This document shows, piece by piece, positions 55,304 to 64,000 of a stretch of 64,000 bases of DNA. The notes below the pieces were generated by a model, which worked only from the letters and a program-made list of their open reading frames with translations, was not told the DNA's origin and did not search any database. Both the position numbers and the translations under genes were made by a program. This stretch comes from Fistulifera solaris (taxonomy: Eukaryota; Bacillariophyta; Bacillariophyceae; Naviculales; Stauroneidaceae). The DNA is taken from the NCBI GenBank assembly GCA_030295235.1, contig AP026123.1, positions 806,001-870,000 of the forward strand, read 5' to 3'. The first letter of the stretch is position 1. Every line of letters begins with the position of its first letter.

Positions 55304-56455
55304 GCACTTCGCGCTTTTGTTTGAGGACCACTTTGGTGGCGTTTTATTGATGTCGTTTTCTTCTTTTGATAGTGATTGAAATTATTTTAGTCGCGATCGC
55401 GTACAACCAACACTTTACCACTATAGTGAAAATGGCAGTCGACGATACGGCTGCTTTTCGACGCAAATAGTTGCGTTTCGAATCAAGATGATAGTTAGCT
55501 TATATATCGGTATTTCCATGGCATCTGATTATGCACTTCGCGCTTTTGTTTGAGGACCACTTTGGTGGCGTTTTATTGATGTCGTTTTCTTCTTTTGATA
55601 GTGACTCGCGATCGCGTACAACCAACACTTTACCACCATAGTGATAATGGCAGTCGGCGATACGGATGCTTTTCGACGCAAATAGTTGCGTTTCGAATGA
55701 AGATGATAGTTAGCTTATATATTGGTATTTCCATGGCATCTGATTATGCACTTCGCGCTTTTGTTTGAGGACCACTTTGGTGGCGTTTTATTGATGTCGT
55801 TTTCTTCTTTTGATAGTGATTGAAATTATTTTAGTCGCGATCGCGTACAACCAACACTTTACCACCATAGTGAAAATGGCAGTCGACGATACGGCTGCTT
55901 TTCGACGCAAATAGTTGCGTTTCGAATCAAGATGATAGTTAGCTTATATATCGGTATTTCCATGGCATCTGATTATGCACTTCGCGCTTTTGTTTGAGGA
56001 CCACTTTAATGGCGTTTTATTGATGTCGTTTTCTTCTTTTGATAGTGACTCGCGATCGCGTACAACCAACACTTTACCACTATAGTGAAAATGGCAGTCG
56101 ACGATACGGATGCTTTTCGACGCAAATAGTTGCGTTTCGAAGGAAGATGATAGTTAGCTTAGCATCTGACTATGCACTTCGCGCTTTTGTTTGAGGACCA
56201 CTTTGGTGGCGTTTTATTGATGTCGTTTTCTTCTTTTGATAGTGATTGAAATTATTTTAGTCGCGATCGCGTACAACCAACACTTTACCACTATAGTGAA
56301 AATGGCAGTCGACGATACGGATGCTTTTCGACGCAAATAGTTACGTTTCGAATGAAGATGATAGTTAGCTTAGCGTCTGACTATGCACTTCGCGCTTTTG
56401 TTTGAGGACCACTTTGGTGGCGTTTTATTGATGTCGTTTTCTTCTTTTGGTAGTG
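55304..56455. repeat. satellite array, six copies of a ~200-230 bp unit
   Basis: Units begin gcacttcgcgcttttgtttg at 55304, 55533, 55748, 55977, 56174 and 56385; spacings are 229, 215, 229, 197 and 211 bp, and the last copy is cut after about 70 bp. Copies 1, 3 and 5 carry a 14-bp segment (attgaaattatttt and its edge) that copies 2 and 4 lack, giving an alternating order. Copies 4 and 5 lack about 30 bp at their right end. Identity between copies is very high, so amplification is recent. No credible reading frame. Confidence 0.95.
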
Positions 56456-57231
56456 ACGGAATTTTAGTCTCATCAAATACCCGTTTTCTCGGCCCCTTCG
56501 GCAGAGCCTTCTATTTGCCTTGGTGATGACTTGGCAACCCGCGTGATCTAGATAGTGTCTAGTGATGGATTGTGTTACGGTTCTGTCATAGAGATAGGAC
56601 ATAAGCACGCTAAACTCTCAATTTTTAGTTTTTTGTTTTACTGAAGTGCAGTCGTGGGTCGTGGCGAAATACGGACAACATTTTGGACCATAGTAAAATT
56701 CTACAGACAACGTTTCGCAGGCTCTCGACGCAGAAATATCAAAACGTGTAATGCAAAAGCTGCTAAAAGACTTTGAACACATGAAGCTCAAGAAAAATTG
56801 CTGATAAAACGAATTGTAGGCAGCATTGTCGCTCGAAAGACATTTGCTTCGGGACTGAATTGCAGTCGTTGATGCTACACTTGGAACGATAGTAAATACG
56901 GATGTCCATATTTTGAATCAGACGGAAATTCTGTTGTGCTGTTTTCCGCATGTATCGACGCTCTTCTTTGCTTGATTGTACTAAGGTTTAGCCGCCTTTG
57001 GCGTCGTCTAGGCCCTCCGAAGTCCGAAGAGCTTTTTTCTACTCGCCCTTCCCGCACGCTGGGTGGGAGGCTCGTTCCTGGGACTGTCACGCCCAGACAC
57101 AACCTTTTCGTCTTGTTTGTAGAAAAGGGATATGAAGAAAGGATAGACAGGTTTCCTAATACTAATACAACAATGTGCAGATTGAAAATTGTTATAGCGA
57201 AAAGCTGATTGAAACCTTAACGCCGTGTCCA
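56456..57231. other. gap beside satellite, no gene recognised
   Basis: Contains the right flanking repeat (56701-56872). The rest up to the CK2 beta stop codon holds short unsupported frames only. Confidence 0.35.
56701..56872. repeat. right flanking copy of diverged direct repeat
   Basis: Partner of 55125-55303 in the same orientation, clearly more diverged than the satellite copies are from each other. Confidence 0.75.
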
Positions 57232-58470
57232 CTATTTTCGTGGGGTTGTTCGTTTTGATCGTCGACTGGATCGTGACAAAGTGTCCGTCACTACTTGATC
57301 TTTGCTTTCCTTCTCACGATTTCGGTAAAATAAACTTTCTTCGTTCACACGGAAACCATAGACTCTCGGAACGTAGGTTTGCGCAGGCTTTGACGGAATC
57401 ATTTCCTGCAGGCAAGCGGTCAGAAGGTTTCCCCGGAGACCAAAAGATCAACGCCTTTTCACTTACCGGGTGTGTCATTAGATAGAGATGAGGAAATGTA
57501 CTTCCAAAATATGCTCCGTCTATGTTGGCCTGTCTTGTACTTTTAGGAAAGAAAAGACCCTGGCAGCGCGCACAAAAGACATTCACGGTGTAGTTCCTTG
57601 GGAGATCCGACAAGCCTACCGGCAAAACCGGTTGCCCTTGGCAAAATACACGAGGACATCTTCCAAAACTGGCATTGCGGTATTTTTCATACATAGCATG
57701 CATACCTCGACTTGTCAAAATATATCTTTTCGACGAAAATTGAGTCGAACGCAAAAAACAAGTTGTCATGTAATGAGCAGAAAAAACTTACCTTGCATGA
57801 ATCAATCCATAGAGCATTTCAGCCGCTGATTCCACAATCTCCTGCTGTTCCTCTGTTAATGAATCCTCCATTGGCATCTCAACATCAAGAACCATGTCAA
57901 GCGCATATTCGTAGTAAGGTACCATGGTGTTTAATCCGGTCAGATTAAAGTCATCCTGCGAATGTATTCAAAAGTAAGAAAATGCGTTGCATCGTGCTTT
58001 CGAGATCAAAATTCGATCTGCTATCCTACCTGAATGTATTCTTCATCGACTTCGCAAAAGAATTCGTTTCCCCGTAGACTACAAAACCACGCGATCCATG
58101 AACCATCTTCATCAGATCCTGACATTTCAGAACTCTCCTCATCTTCTTCGTCATCCTCTTCCAGAAAATTGTCATCTTCAACTCGTGCTACACCACTTGC
58201 CTCTGAATAGAGCTTTGATTGGGGTCCTGTATTTTGCTGTGTCGCTTTTTGACTGAGTTTTGAAGCTTTGGTGGGATCGATCGCGTCATTTGCTGGACTC
58301 CGGCTGATAGCCCCGTACGTATTTGCACCAGCTACACCTGCCGGCGGTTCTAGCCGCCGCGGTGAATGAATGCCCTGTTTGTGCTCTAAACTATCCCCTT
58401 TATTGTTGTCTTTCAGTGACATGCGCGCCATCATTTCCTCCGGTGCAGGATCTACCCGCCGTGGAGACAT
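57232..58470 (-). CDS. casein kinase 2 regulatory subunit beta
   Basis: Regulatory beta subunit that dimerises through a zinc ribbon and binds the CK2 catalytic subunit. Four exons: 58470-58030, 57955-57792, 57725-57467 and 57405-57232; introns of 74, 66 and 61 bp; 345 residues, frame intact. Motifs: [31 protein letters not shown] across intron 1, [16 protein letters not shown] across intron 2, zinc Cys in [17 protein letters not shown] and [26 protein letters not shown], and [17 protein letters not shown] in the last exon. The N-terminus is extended by about 140 residues over the animal form, Ser/Pro-rich with two similar (M/H)SPRR words and an acidic block ([14 protein letters not shown]). 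Confidence 0.95.
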
Positions 58471-59095
58471 GGGCCTATTAACCGTATCCGCACCTTCCGA
58501 TTCTTGTCTGGTCGCGTTGCGCTACCGCGTATTTCTTGCGTGAATTCTTTGCTCTCATGAGCCTGAGTTGTCATTTTTAGACTCTACAGTGTTGTTTTTG
58601 TTTTCTTAAACAATAAATACAAGGTCCGCTGCATCAAGACTATCTTTTTCGGATGGACACGGGCACAGCGTCTTGGGCGACGAGACGCGATCCGACTGCG
58701 GACGACATCCAAGTTCAAGCAATGACCTTTTGCGGTACTGTTTTATTAAGTATGAAAAAAGAAGCAATAGTTGCTTTCATAGTAAGTAGTCGTAACGGTA
58801 CATATTTGTTCAGTCACGAGTCACGATCACGCTCCTCCTCGTCCTCCCGCTATTCCTCCGCCGCTCAATTCTCTTTTCTCTCGCTCTCTTCTCGAGCATT
58901 TTTGCTGCTCTCGCCTTCATTCCTTGTCATTCACCATATTCATTTCAGAGCTCTTTTCTGCCGAAGTGCATGGCTCTGCAGGGAAATTGACGGCTAGCAC
59001 TGAAGAAAGAGAAAGGATCCCAGCGACGGCTTTCAAAAAGCATCCAGCACCCTTTCTGATTCCGCCGCCCGTTTCTAGAAGTGAATAGAAGTGTA
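58471..59095. other. region between divergent genes
   Basis: About 625 bp with a pyrimidine-rich stretch (cctcctcgtcctcccgctat and following, about 58830-58920). No gene recognised; presumably both promoters. Confidence 0.35.
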
Positions 59096-59593
59096 ATGTC
59101 GAACAATACTTCGAATAGTGAATCAAGCATTGACATTGACCAGCTAAGTCTGGAGGAATTAAATCAACTCAAAAATGCGGAAGAAAGTCGGTTACAGTCC
59201 TTGACGAGCCATTTGGCGCAGCTTCGTCAAGCATCGGTCAAGATACAAGCGAGTCACCGTGCTGTGTCAGAAATGGGTCCTGCTGTCGATGGAAAGTCAA
59301 TCATGGTACCTCTTACCGAATCTGTATACGTTCCAGGGAGAATCAAAGACCCAAACAAGCTTCTCATTGAATTAGGTACCGGCTATTTCGCAGAGAAGAC
59401 TTCCAAAGAAACCCTAGCCTATCTGGATCGTAAATCCAGACTCGTCAATGCGAACAGTGAAAATGTTTCAACAGTCATTCAAGGAACGAGAAGAAATCTT
59501 GAGGCTATTGTGACTGCGATGCAAGGTAAAATGCTGGAGATTCGTGCACGACAAGAAGGGAGAGTCCACCAAGCCGCCGCAAATGCTGAATAG
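59096..59593 (+). CDS. prefoldin subunit 5 (alpha type)
   Basis: Subunit of the hexameric prefoldin co-chaperone that hands actin and tubulin to the CCT chaperonin. 165 residues from ATG 59096. Two terminal coiled-coil arms (LSLEELNQLKNAEESRLQSL; NLEAIVTAMQGKMLEIRARQ) enclose the beta-hairpin signature SIMVPLTESVYVPGRIKD and LIELGTGYFAEKTSKE. The length is typical and the frame intact. Confidence 0.93.
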   Translation: MSNNTSNSESSIDIDQLSLEELNQLKNAEESRLQSLTSHLAQLRQASVKIQASHRAVSEMGPAVDGKSIMVPLTESVYVPGRIKDPNKLLIELGTGYFAEKTSKETLAYLDRKSRLVNANSENVSTVIQGTRRNLEAIVTAMQGKMLEIRARQEGRVHQAAANAE

Positions 59594-59742
59594 GCTAAAT
59601 AATATGCAAACTTTGTACTCTGTAAAGCATGGATAAAAAACTAAAGTTTATAACTTTCACGATACTCTTTTCACACAATACGACATCTTAAGTGGTATCA
59701 TGACGCAAAATGGACTCCCCGTTGACCCGATACATAATCCGT

Positions 59743-60709
59743 TTAAACTTTTCGGATAAACTCGGCACGGCGATTCGGACCTCGATACAGGTAAAGCGTT
59801 CCAGTCAAGAGTTTGATCTGTATGCACTTTTCGTCGCCGCTGGGTTTGGGACGTTTGTTTTTGAACGGCTTGTGTGGGGGCATCTTCCGCTTGTTGCTTC
59901 CTTCCTCGATCGGCTGCGGAACTCCAAACTCATCAATGATAGCCTGACGACGGCGACTGCGCTGCTCGCGAGCCGAGGCCTTTTTCCTACGAGCTTCCGC
60001 AGTTTCTGGAATCGATGAATCAGAGGCGATGGGAGAGCTTTCCTGAGACTTTTTCGCGTCTTTGGAATTGTCGTCTGACGGTGGCCCCGGTAGGGGTTCG
60101 GACAATTCAGCAACCTCGTCAACCGGAGAAGATGTTGAGCGTCCTTTTCCCTTGATAGTAGCGTTTCCTGTCGGTTTGTTAGTAGCACTATCCATGGCGA
60201 TGCGGTTGAATTCTCCTTCCCCGCTAGACGTGTCCGACGAACGTCTGCCGTCGTCGACTTTCGTAAAGGCGTGTTCGTAAACCTCTTCGTCTTTATAAGG
60301 ACCCTCGAACTTTATCAGCCATCGCGGGTGAACAGAGCTATACGTTGAAGTAAGAACGAGTGAGTTGCTTGTGTCTAATGATGCGTAGCGTGTCGCGAGA
60401 AGATACAGCCCTACCCATGAATCATCGACCATCGCCGATGGTGCTTTGTTGACGTACCTTCCTTCCGTAAGGAGCTGGGCGAGAACAGCTCTCAAAGCAA
60501 CGTTATTCCGATGAATCTGTATCAACAAAGTGCGAAAGAAAGAGGTGGGTCAGACGAGAGTGATGACAATTGCCCGATAACGCGGAGCCGTCAGCGTGTC
60601 GTCCCTGGTCAAAAAACCGAACCACTCAACTTACCTCCACAACATCGCCGACGTTGAATTCCGAAGTTTGCTTCTTTGGAGCCCTTCGAGATCTTCTCAA
60701 TGCCTCCAT
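59743..60709 (-). CDS. Tudor-like protein A with conserved LYRGPNRRAEF tail
   Basis: Not a named family to me. Two exons: 60709-60635 and 60516-59743; intron 118 bp; 282 residues, frame intact. N-terminus MEALRRSRRAPKKQTSEF is followed by a Tudor/chromo-barrel-like fold (FNVGDVVE then IHRNNVALRAVL, RWLIKFEGPYKDEEVYEHAF). A Ser-rich linker with a basic patch (ARRKKASAREQRSRRRQ) leads to a basic region (KRKMPPHKPFKNKRPK) and the end TGTLYLYRGPNRRAEFIRK. The basic patches suggest the nucleus. It shares this layout with the divergent neighbour at 61366-62129, so the two look like tandem-inverted paralogues. A chromatin- or RNA-binding role is inference. Confidence 0.65.
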
Positions 60710-61365
60710 GTTTTCACAGCAACCAACTTGTCTATGGACTTGAATGGTTTGTAATGCCGTTGACGGTGTAATTCTTTTGCGTTTTGAGAAACGGCAATAA
60801 ATAACCACGGAAGAAGACTCTGGTCATGTTTTTTGTCGTCTGCATTCTCCGGTTTGAAAGGTGAACAATCAATGGTGACTTCCTACTTCAAACATCATAC
60901 TAGTTCGGTACAGTGGAATGAGTAGTGAATGGAGAATGATCCCTTTGTTCTATTTATGTCATACTTAAAATTAGACAATTATTCTGGAAGTAGTATTACG
61001 ACGTTGAAGGTCGGAGTGACCGGCGCGACGCGGCGTGCACATCATACATTATTGTACTTGAGGGCGCGTAACTATCAGTCTGTCAGTACTGTGGGCGTTA
61101 CACTCGTTACTCGTTACAGTACACTTTACGGCACATTTTTGTGAAGATCACCAATCACAAAACGATCGCAAAATATTTCCCCCCGTTTCTGTCGGCTTGA
61201 ACCTTCGCCATGTTCTTGTTCTGGTGGTGCTGAGCCGAACGTCAAATCATGCAAAAGATTGTTTAAGGCAAAGATTCCAGTTTGGTTGCAGCCGTTAATA
61301 CCCCACCGAAACCTCGTTGTCAAAAGTGCTTCACTACAAAGTATCAGGCGAGTCTATTAACAAAC
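60710..61365. other. shared upstream region of the paralogue pair
   Basis: About 655 bp between the start codons of the two head-to-head paralogues. No inverted symmetry between the two halves was obvious by eye. Confidence 0.4.
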
Positions 61366-62129
61366 ATGGCAGAGTCCCTTCGTCGATCCTCGCGCCGATC
61401 GAAGAAACGGACTTACAGTGTCGATAATCTCGTTGAAATTCTCTCAAAGGTCAGTGAGGTATTACTCGAAAACATTTTCTTCCTATTTCAAATGTAACTC
61501 ATCTTCTGTCTTTTACAGGATGATGGCGACACCGTAGTAGCGAAGGGTCGCCTGATCGCGAATATTTCCGATGACCCGGCAGTTGACCATCAATGGTTGG
61601 TGGAAATCGATGGCGGTCTCCAACCCAATGAAGAGATGCACGAAAGTAGGTTCGGAGAAGTTCTCGGAAAGGTAGACGCACCCGTGGCAACATTTGCTAT
61701 TCAGCCACCTTCTCGTAGTCTCAAGAGCAGCACTTCCTCAGTGACATCCACCAAGGAAGTCAAGGGCAAACTCTCACCTAAGGAAAGAACAGACAGCACA
61801 CAGCTTTCTGAAACTGATAACGCGCGATCTTCTTCCAGTATTGTAAAGGGGAAAGCATCCAAAGGCAAAAGGTAGAGCTTCAAGATCCGCTATCGAGTTC
61901 CGAAGGATCTTCGTCTCCTGCTGACCAAGAAGCTTCTTCGCAATCGCCCGTAAACAATAACCGCAGTGAACGTCGACTGCATCATCCACTGAAGGATATC
62001 CCTAGGCCGCTTAAGAAACAAAAAGTTCCGAAACAAAAAGAAGACGTTGTGCGCATTCCTATGAAAACGGGAATCCTCTTGCTTTACAGAGGGGTAAATC
62101 GACGAGCTGAATTTGTTCGTAAGGCCTAG
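61366..62129 (+). CDS. Tudor-like protein B, paralogue of protein A (one frame break)
   Basis: Exons 61366-61449 and 61519-62129; intron 69 bp, at the matching place after the first conserved strand of the fold (LVEILSK). Starts MAESLRRSSRRSKKRTYS, then DNLVEILSK, QWLVEIDGGLQPNEEMHESR, a Ser/Lys-rich linker, a basic stretch (RPLKKQKVPKQKEDVVR) and the tail TGILLLYRGVNRRAEFVRK. The frame breaks at A4/G2 61867-61872; one added base opens the rest and gives 231 residues. Compared with protein A, conservation is concentrated at the N-terminus, the Trp-Leu strand and the last 18 residues. Confidence 0.62.
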
Positions 62130-62916
62130 CACTCTATTTACCCTTTTACTGACAAAGCTAGTAAGCTCTCGAACATTATAGTGATCGTCATCTGTTAAAA
62201 GCGTCGACAAATATTTGCTCGCTCGCTGTACCCAAATGAATGAACAAAGAAGAAAAGATCTTTTTATGAGTCGAACTAGATTGCAGAGCCTTCACTGGGC
62301 ACTCTTTGAGACTAACTTTCTTTATTAAGTCAGATTCCTTTGTTTAGCCGATTGGTAGCATGTCTATTTACTGTTAGTTGAACAAAAATAATGAGAATGA
62401 GCAATGAGCCCACAGCTAAAAGTGTTTGAGTCTTAACGGTTTCTACTTCGATACACGGGCCTCGGCCTCGGGCCGGCCAACGGTCACAACCGTCTTTCGT
62501 TAAAGCCTCGGGCCTGCCCAACTCCAATGAGCGACTCATGTATACACATTGAAAGACTCTTCAGTCGTCGGCAACGCAAGGGGCATAGGTCAACGTAAAG
62601 CATTCCATAACCACATCAAAGACGTTGAAGCAAACGCGATGATACATTTAGGAGTTTCAACTTCCACAGCATCTGATGTTTTTGATGCCAAAGCACACTC
62701 ATTTTTCGCCAAACCCAAAATATCCTTCTTTCATAAAGATCCAACCCGAACCATCTTTCAAATTCAGTAAAAAGATTTCACTTGGAAGCAGTGGTAAGCG
62801 CTAACACTGAAGACTGAAGCGCTTGAAGCTGATATCATTGATCAGTGATCACATATGCTTTCGAACGTGCCGGCGCTGCCACGTGAATAGTCGATATTCC
62901 TTGTTGACTGCGGACA
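62130..62916. other. gap, no gene recognised
   Basis: About 790 bp. A GC-rich patch at 62455-62520 repeats gcctcgggcc twice and includes a short hairpin (acggt..accgt). A small frame at 62549 lacks an ATG start and is not supported. Confidence 0.35.
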
Positions 62917-64000
62917 ATGGTTGTTGATAACAACAGTAGATGGGTTGCATTTGAAGATCTTCGTACTCCCGTCGAAGTGAGATCTGTAATTACAGAGCGT
63001 AAATTCAGTGCTTCTCAACAGAATAATTCTCAGGGGCAATCTTGGAATAAGGCTTACGAGGAATCTGCAAATATATCGATATCCCGACAAGGATCGCGCC
63101 TCTCGAACGATGGTTTGCCACCCAGCAGCCGCTTCTCTGCAACTGCTGACCGTTCTACGAAAAGGTCTAGCGGTCGCCAACGCGATCAGATGATTCTTTC
63201 TCGCCAAGAAAGCAACATGTCTAGGCGCAGTATAATGTCCGATGAGCGTGAAAAAGCAAGACCTGTTGCCGTGCAATATCGAACAGTAATTTACCCCACT
63301 GCAAGTATGGATGGAGCTTCTTCTCAAACGTCCGCATTTTCTTCAGTGAGGGGACGAAATCAGGAGCAATCTCATATAAATATGCAGCAAGTGCCTACAA
63401 TAGGACGTAGCAGAGGACGCAGTGAGGAACTACGTCCGACAGATCCATCGCTTCACCATCATAAGCGTTCTTTGAGCCGTGCTCGGTCGACTACTTCCGC
63501 TAGATCCTCGACTGTGATTCACACGAAGCAAAGCCGAGAAAGATCTTCAAGTCGGTCGCGGCTTCCTCCTACCTCAGCGAGTGCTCGTCAAAGAGCATTA
63601 TCACGATCACAAAGCTTAACGCGTGTTACTAGTCCGTCGTCATTCGCAAGTCGAAATGAGTCGATGTCAGCGACAGGTCGAAACAGTAGCAGACCGCCTT
63701 CCTCGACTTCGTATTGTCCGAATAATTCACCAATCACCATTGCAGATCTGAACATAGGAGGGGACTCCAGTTCGGCAATTGAAAGCAGCAAGCTATCACA
63801 ACGAACACGATCCTTGGGAAAGTTTTTCGGTGTCCAGGGAAGACAATCTAGCAATACAGATCTGGATCGTCGAATCCGTCCACGAACACTTTTGGCAGCA
63901 ACAGTCTATCACAACGCAGCGACTAACCTTTGGATCACTACTATTAACACCAACCAACGTGGGGTAGCGAAGGATCCTAATTTGGCCAATAAATACTTGA
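62917..64000 (+). CDS. Arg/Ser-rich protein, 3' partial
   Basis: An open frame from ATG 62917 (preceded by an in-frame TGA at 62905) runs without a stop to the end of the window, at least 361 codons. Starts MVVDNNSRWVAFEDLRTP. It is rich in Ser and Arg with SR/RS-like words (RSRGRSEEL, KRSLSRARSTTSARS, RERSSSRSRLPP, RALSRSQSLTRV). No folded domain was recognised in the visible part. One ORF over 1,080 bp on a strand of mixed composition is unlikely to be chance. The function may lie in the missing 3' part. Confidence 0.68.
   Translation, partial: MVVDNNSRWVAFEDLRTPVEVRSVITERKFSASQQNNSQGQSWNKAYEESANISISRQGSRLSNDGLPPSSRFSATADRSTKRSSGRQRDQMILSRQESNMSRRSIMSDEREKARPVAVQYRTVIYPTASMDGASSQTSAFSSVRGRNQEQSHINMQQVPTIGRSRGRSEELRPTDPSLHHHKRSLSRARSTTSARSSTVIHTKQSRERSSSRSRLPPTSASARQRALSRSQSLTRVTSPSSFASRNESMSATGRNSSRPPSSTSYCPNNSPITIADLNIGGDSSSAIESSKLSQRTRSLGKFFGVQGRQSSNTDLDRRIRPRTLLAATVYHNAATNLWITTINTNQRGVAKDPNLANKYL

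Noticed and set aside
55107-55331. 74-codon frame at the edge of the satellite
   Set aside because: Built from repeat sequence and poly-A/T tracts; no protein-like composition.
58653-58997. 114-codon plus-strand frame with Ser-rich run
   Set aside because: Sits in the pyrimidine-rich promoter region upstream of prefoldin; composition follows ctc/tcc repeats.
62455-62520. tRNA-like or hairpin RNA in the GC-rich patch
   Set aside because: Only one short stem (acggt/accgt) and a direct repeat; no cloverleaf or TpsiC-type box.

Overview
The window looks like nuclear DNA of a diatom, most likely a pennate one resembling Phaeodactylum. This is inferred, not proven. The reasons are: short GT-AG introns of mostly 61-80 bp; compact genes on both strands, often convergent with 20-100 bp between stops; eukaryotic multidomain proteins; several N-termini that look like bipartite signal/plastid presequences, including a GAFAP motif on a plastid elongation factor G; and a MYB of the SHAQKYF type, common in diatoms. 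No rRNA, tRNA, CRISPR, virus or transposon was seen.

Layout. 0-8.5 kb: monoacylglycerol-lipase-like hydrolase, an elongation factor 2 kinase, and a MYB-ankyrin-histone deacetylase fusion. 8.5-12.6 kb: two repeat arrays around an SGNH-hydrolase-like gene. 12.6-24.3 kb: organellar GatB, a Nudix protein, a Pro/Ser-rich single-pass membrane protein, a PP2C phosphatase, an acidic protein with a Cys cluster, and an extended cyclophilin. 24.8-40 kb: a predicted N-myristoylated coil protein, a ~2,550-residue chromatin remodeller and a DENND4-type protein. 40-54.7 kb: esterase, small membrane protein, plastid-type pseudouridine synthase, MOCS3/UBA4, TRIC-like channel, Pumilio protein, LipB and plastid EF-G. 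55-56.9 kb: a satellite array. 57-64 kb: CK2 beta, prefoldin 5, a head-to-head pair of paralogous Tudor-like proteins and an Arg/Ser-rich gene running off the right edge.

Functional themes: chromatin control (deacetylase fusion, remodeller, possibly the Tudor-like pair), translation and RNA (eEF2 kinase, GatB, EF-G, pseudouridine synthase, MOCS3, Pumilio), and plastid lipoate/translation. These genes are unrelated neighbours rather than one pathway.

Eleven of about 25 genes can only be read through after one to six single-base corrections. There are 28 breaks in all, and most lie in or beside short homopolymers. After correction every gene closes in whole codons and its domains are intact, so I treat them as likely assembly indels rather than pseudogenes. 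Intron and start calls are my own reading of splice motifs and protein continuity.
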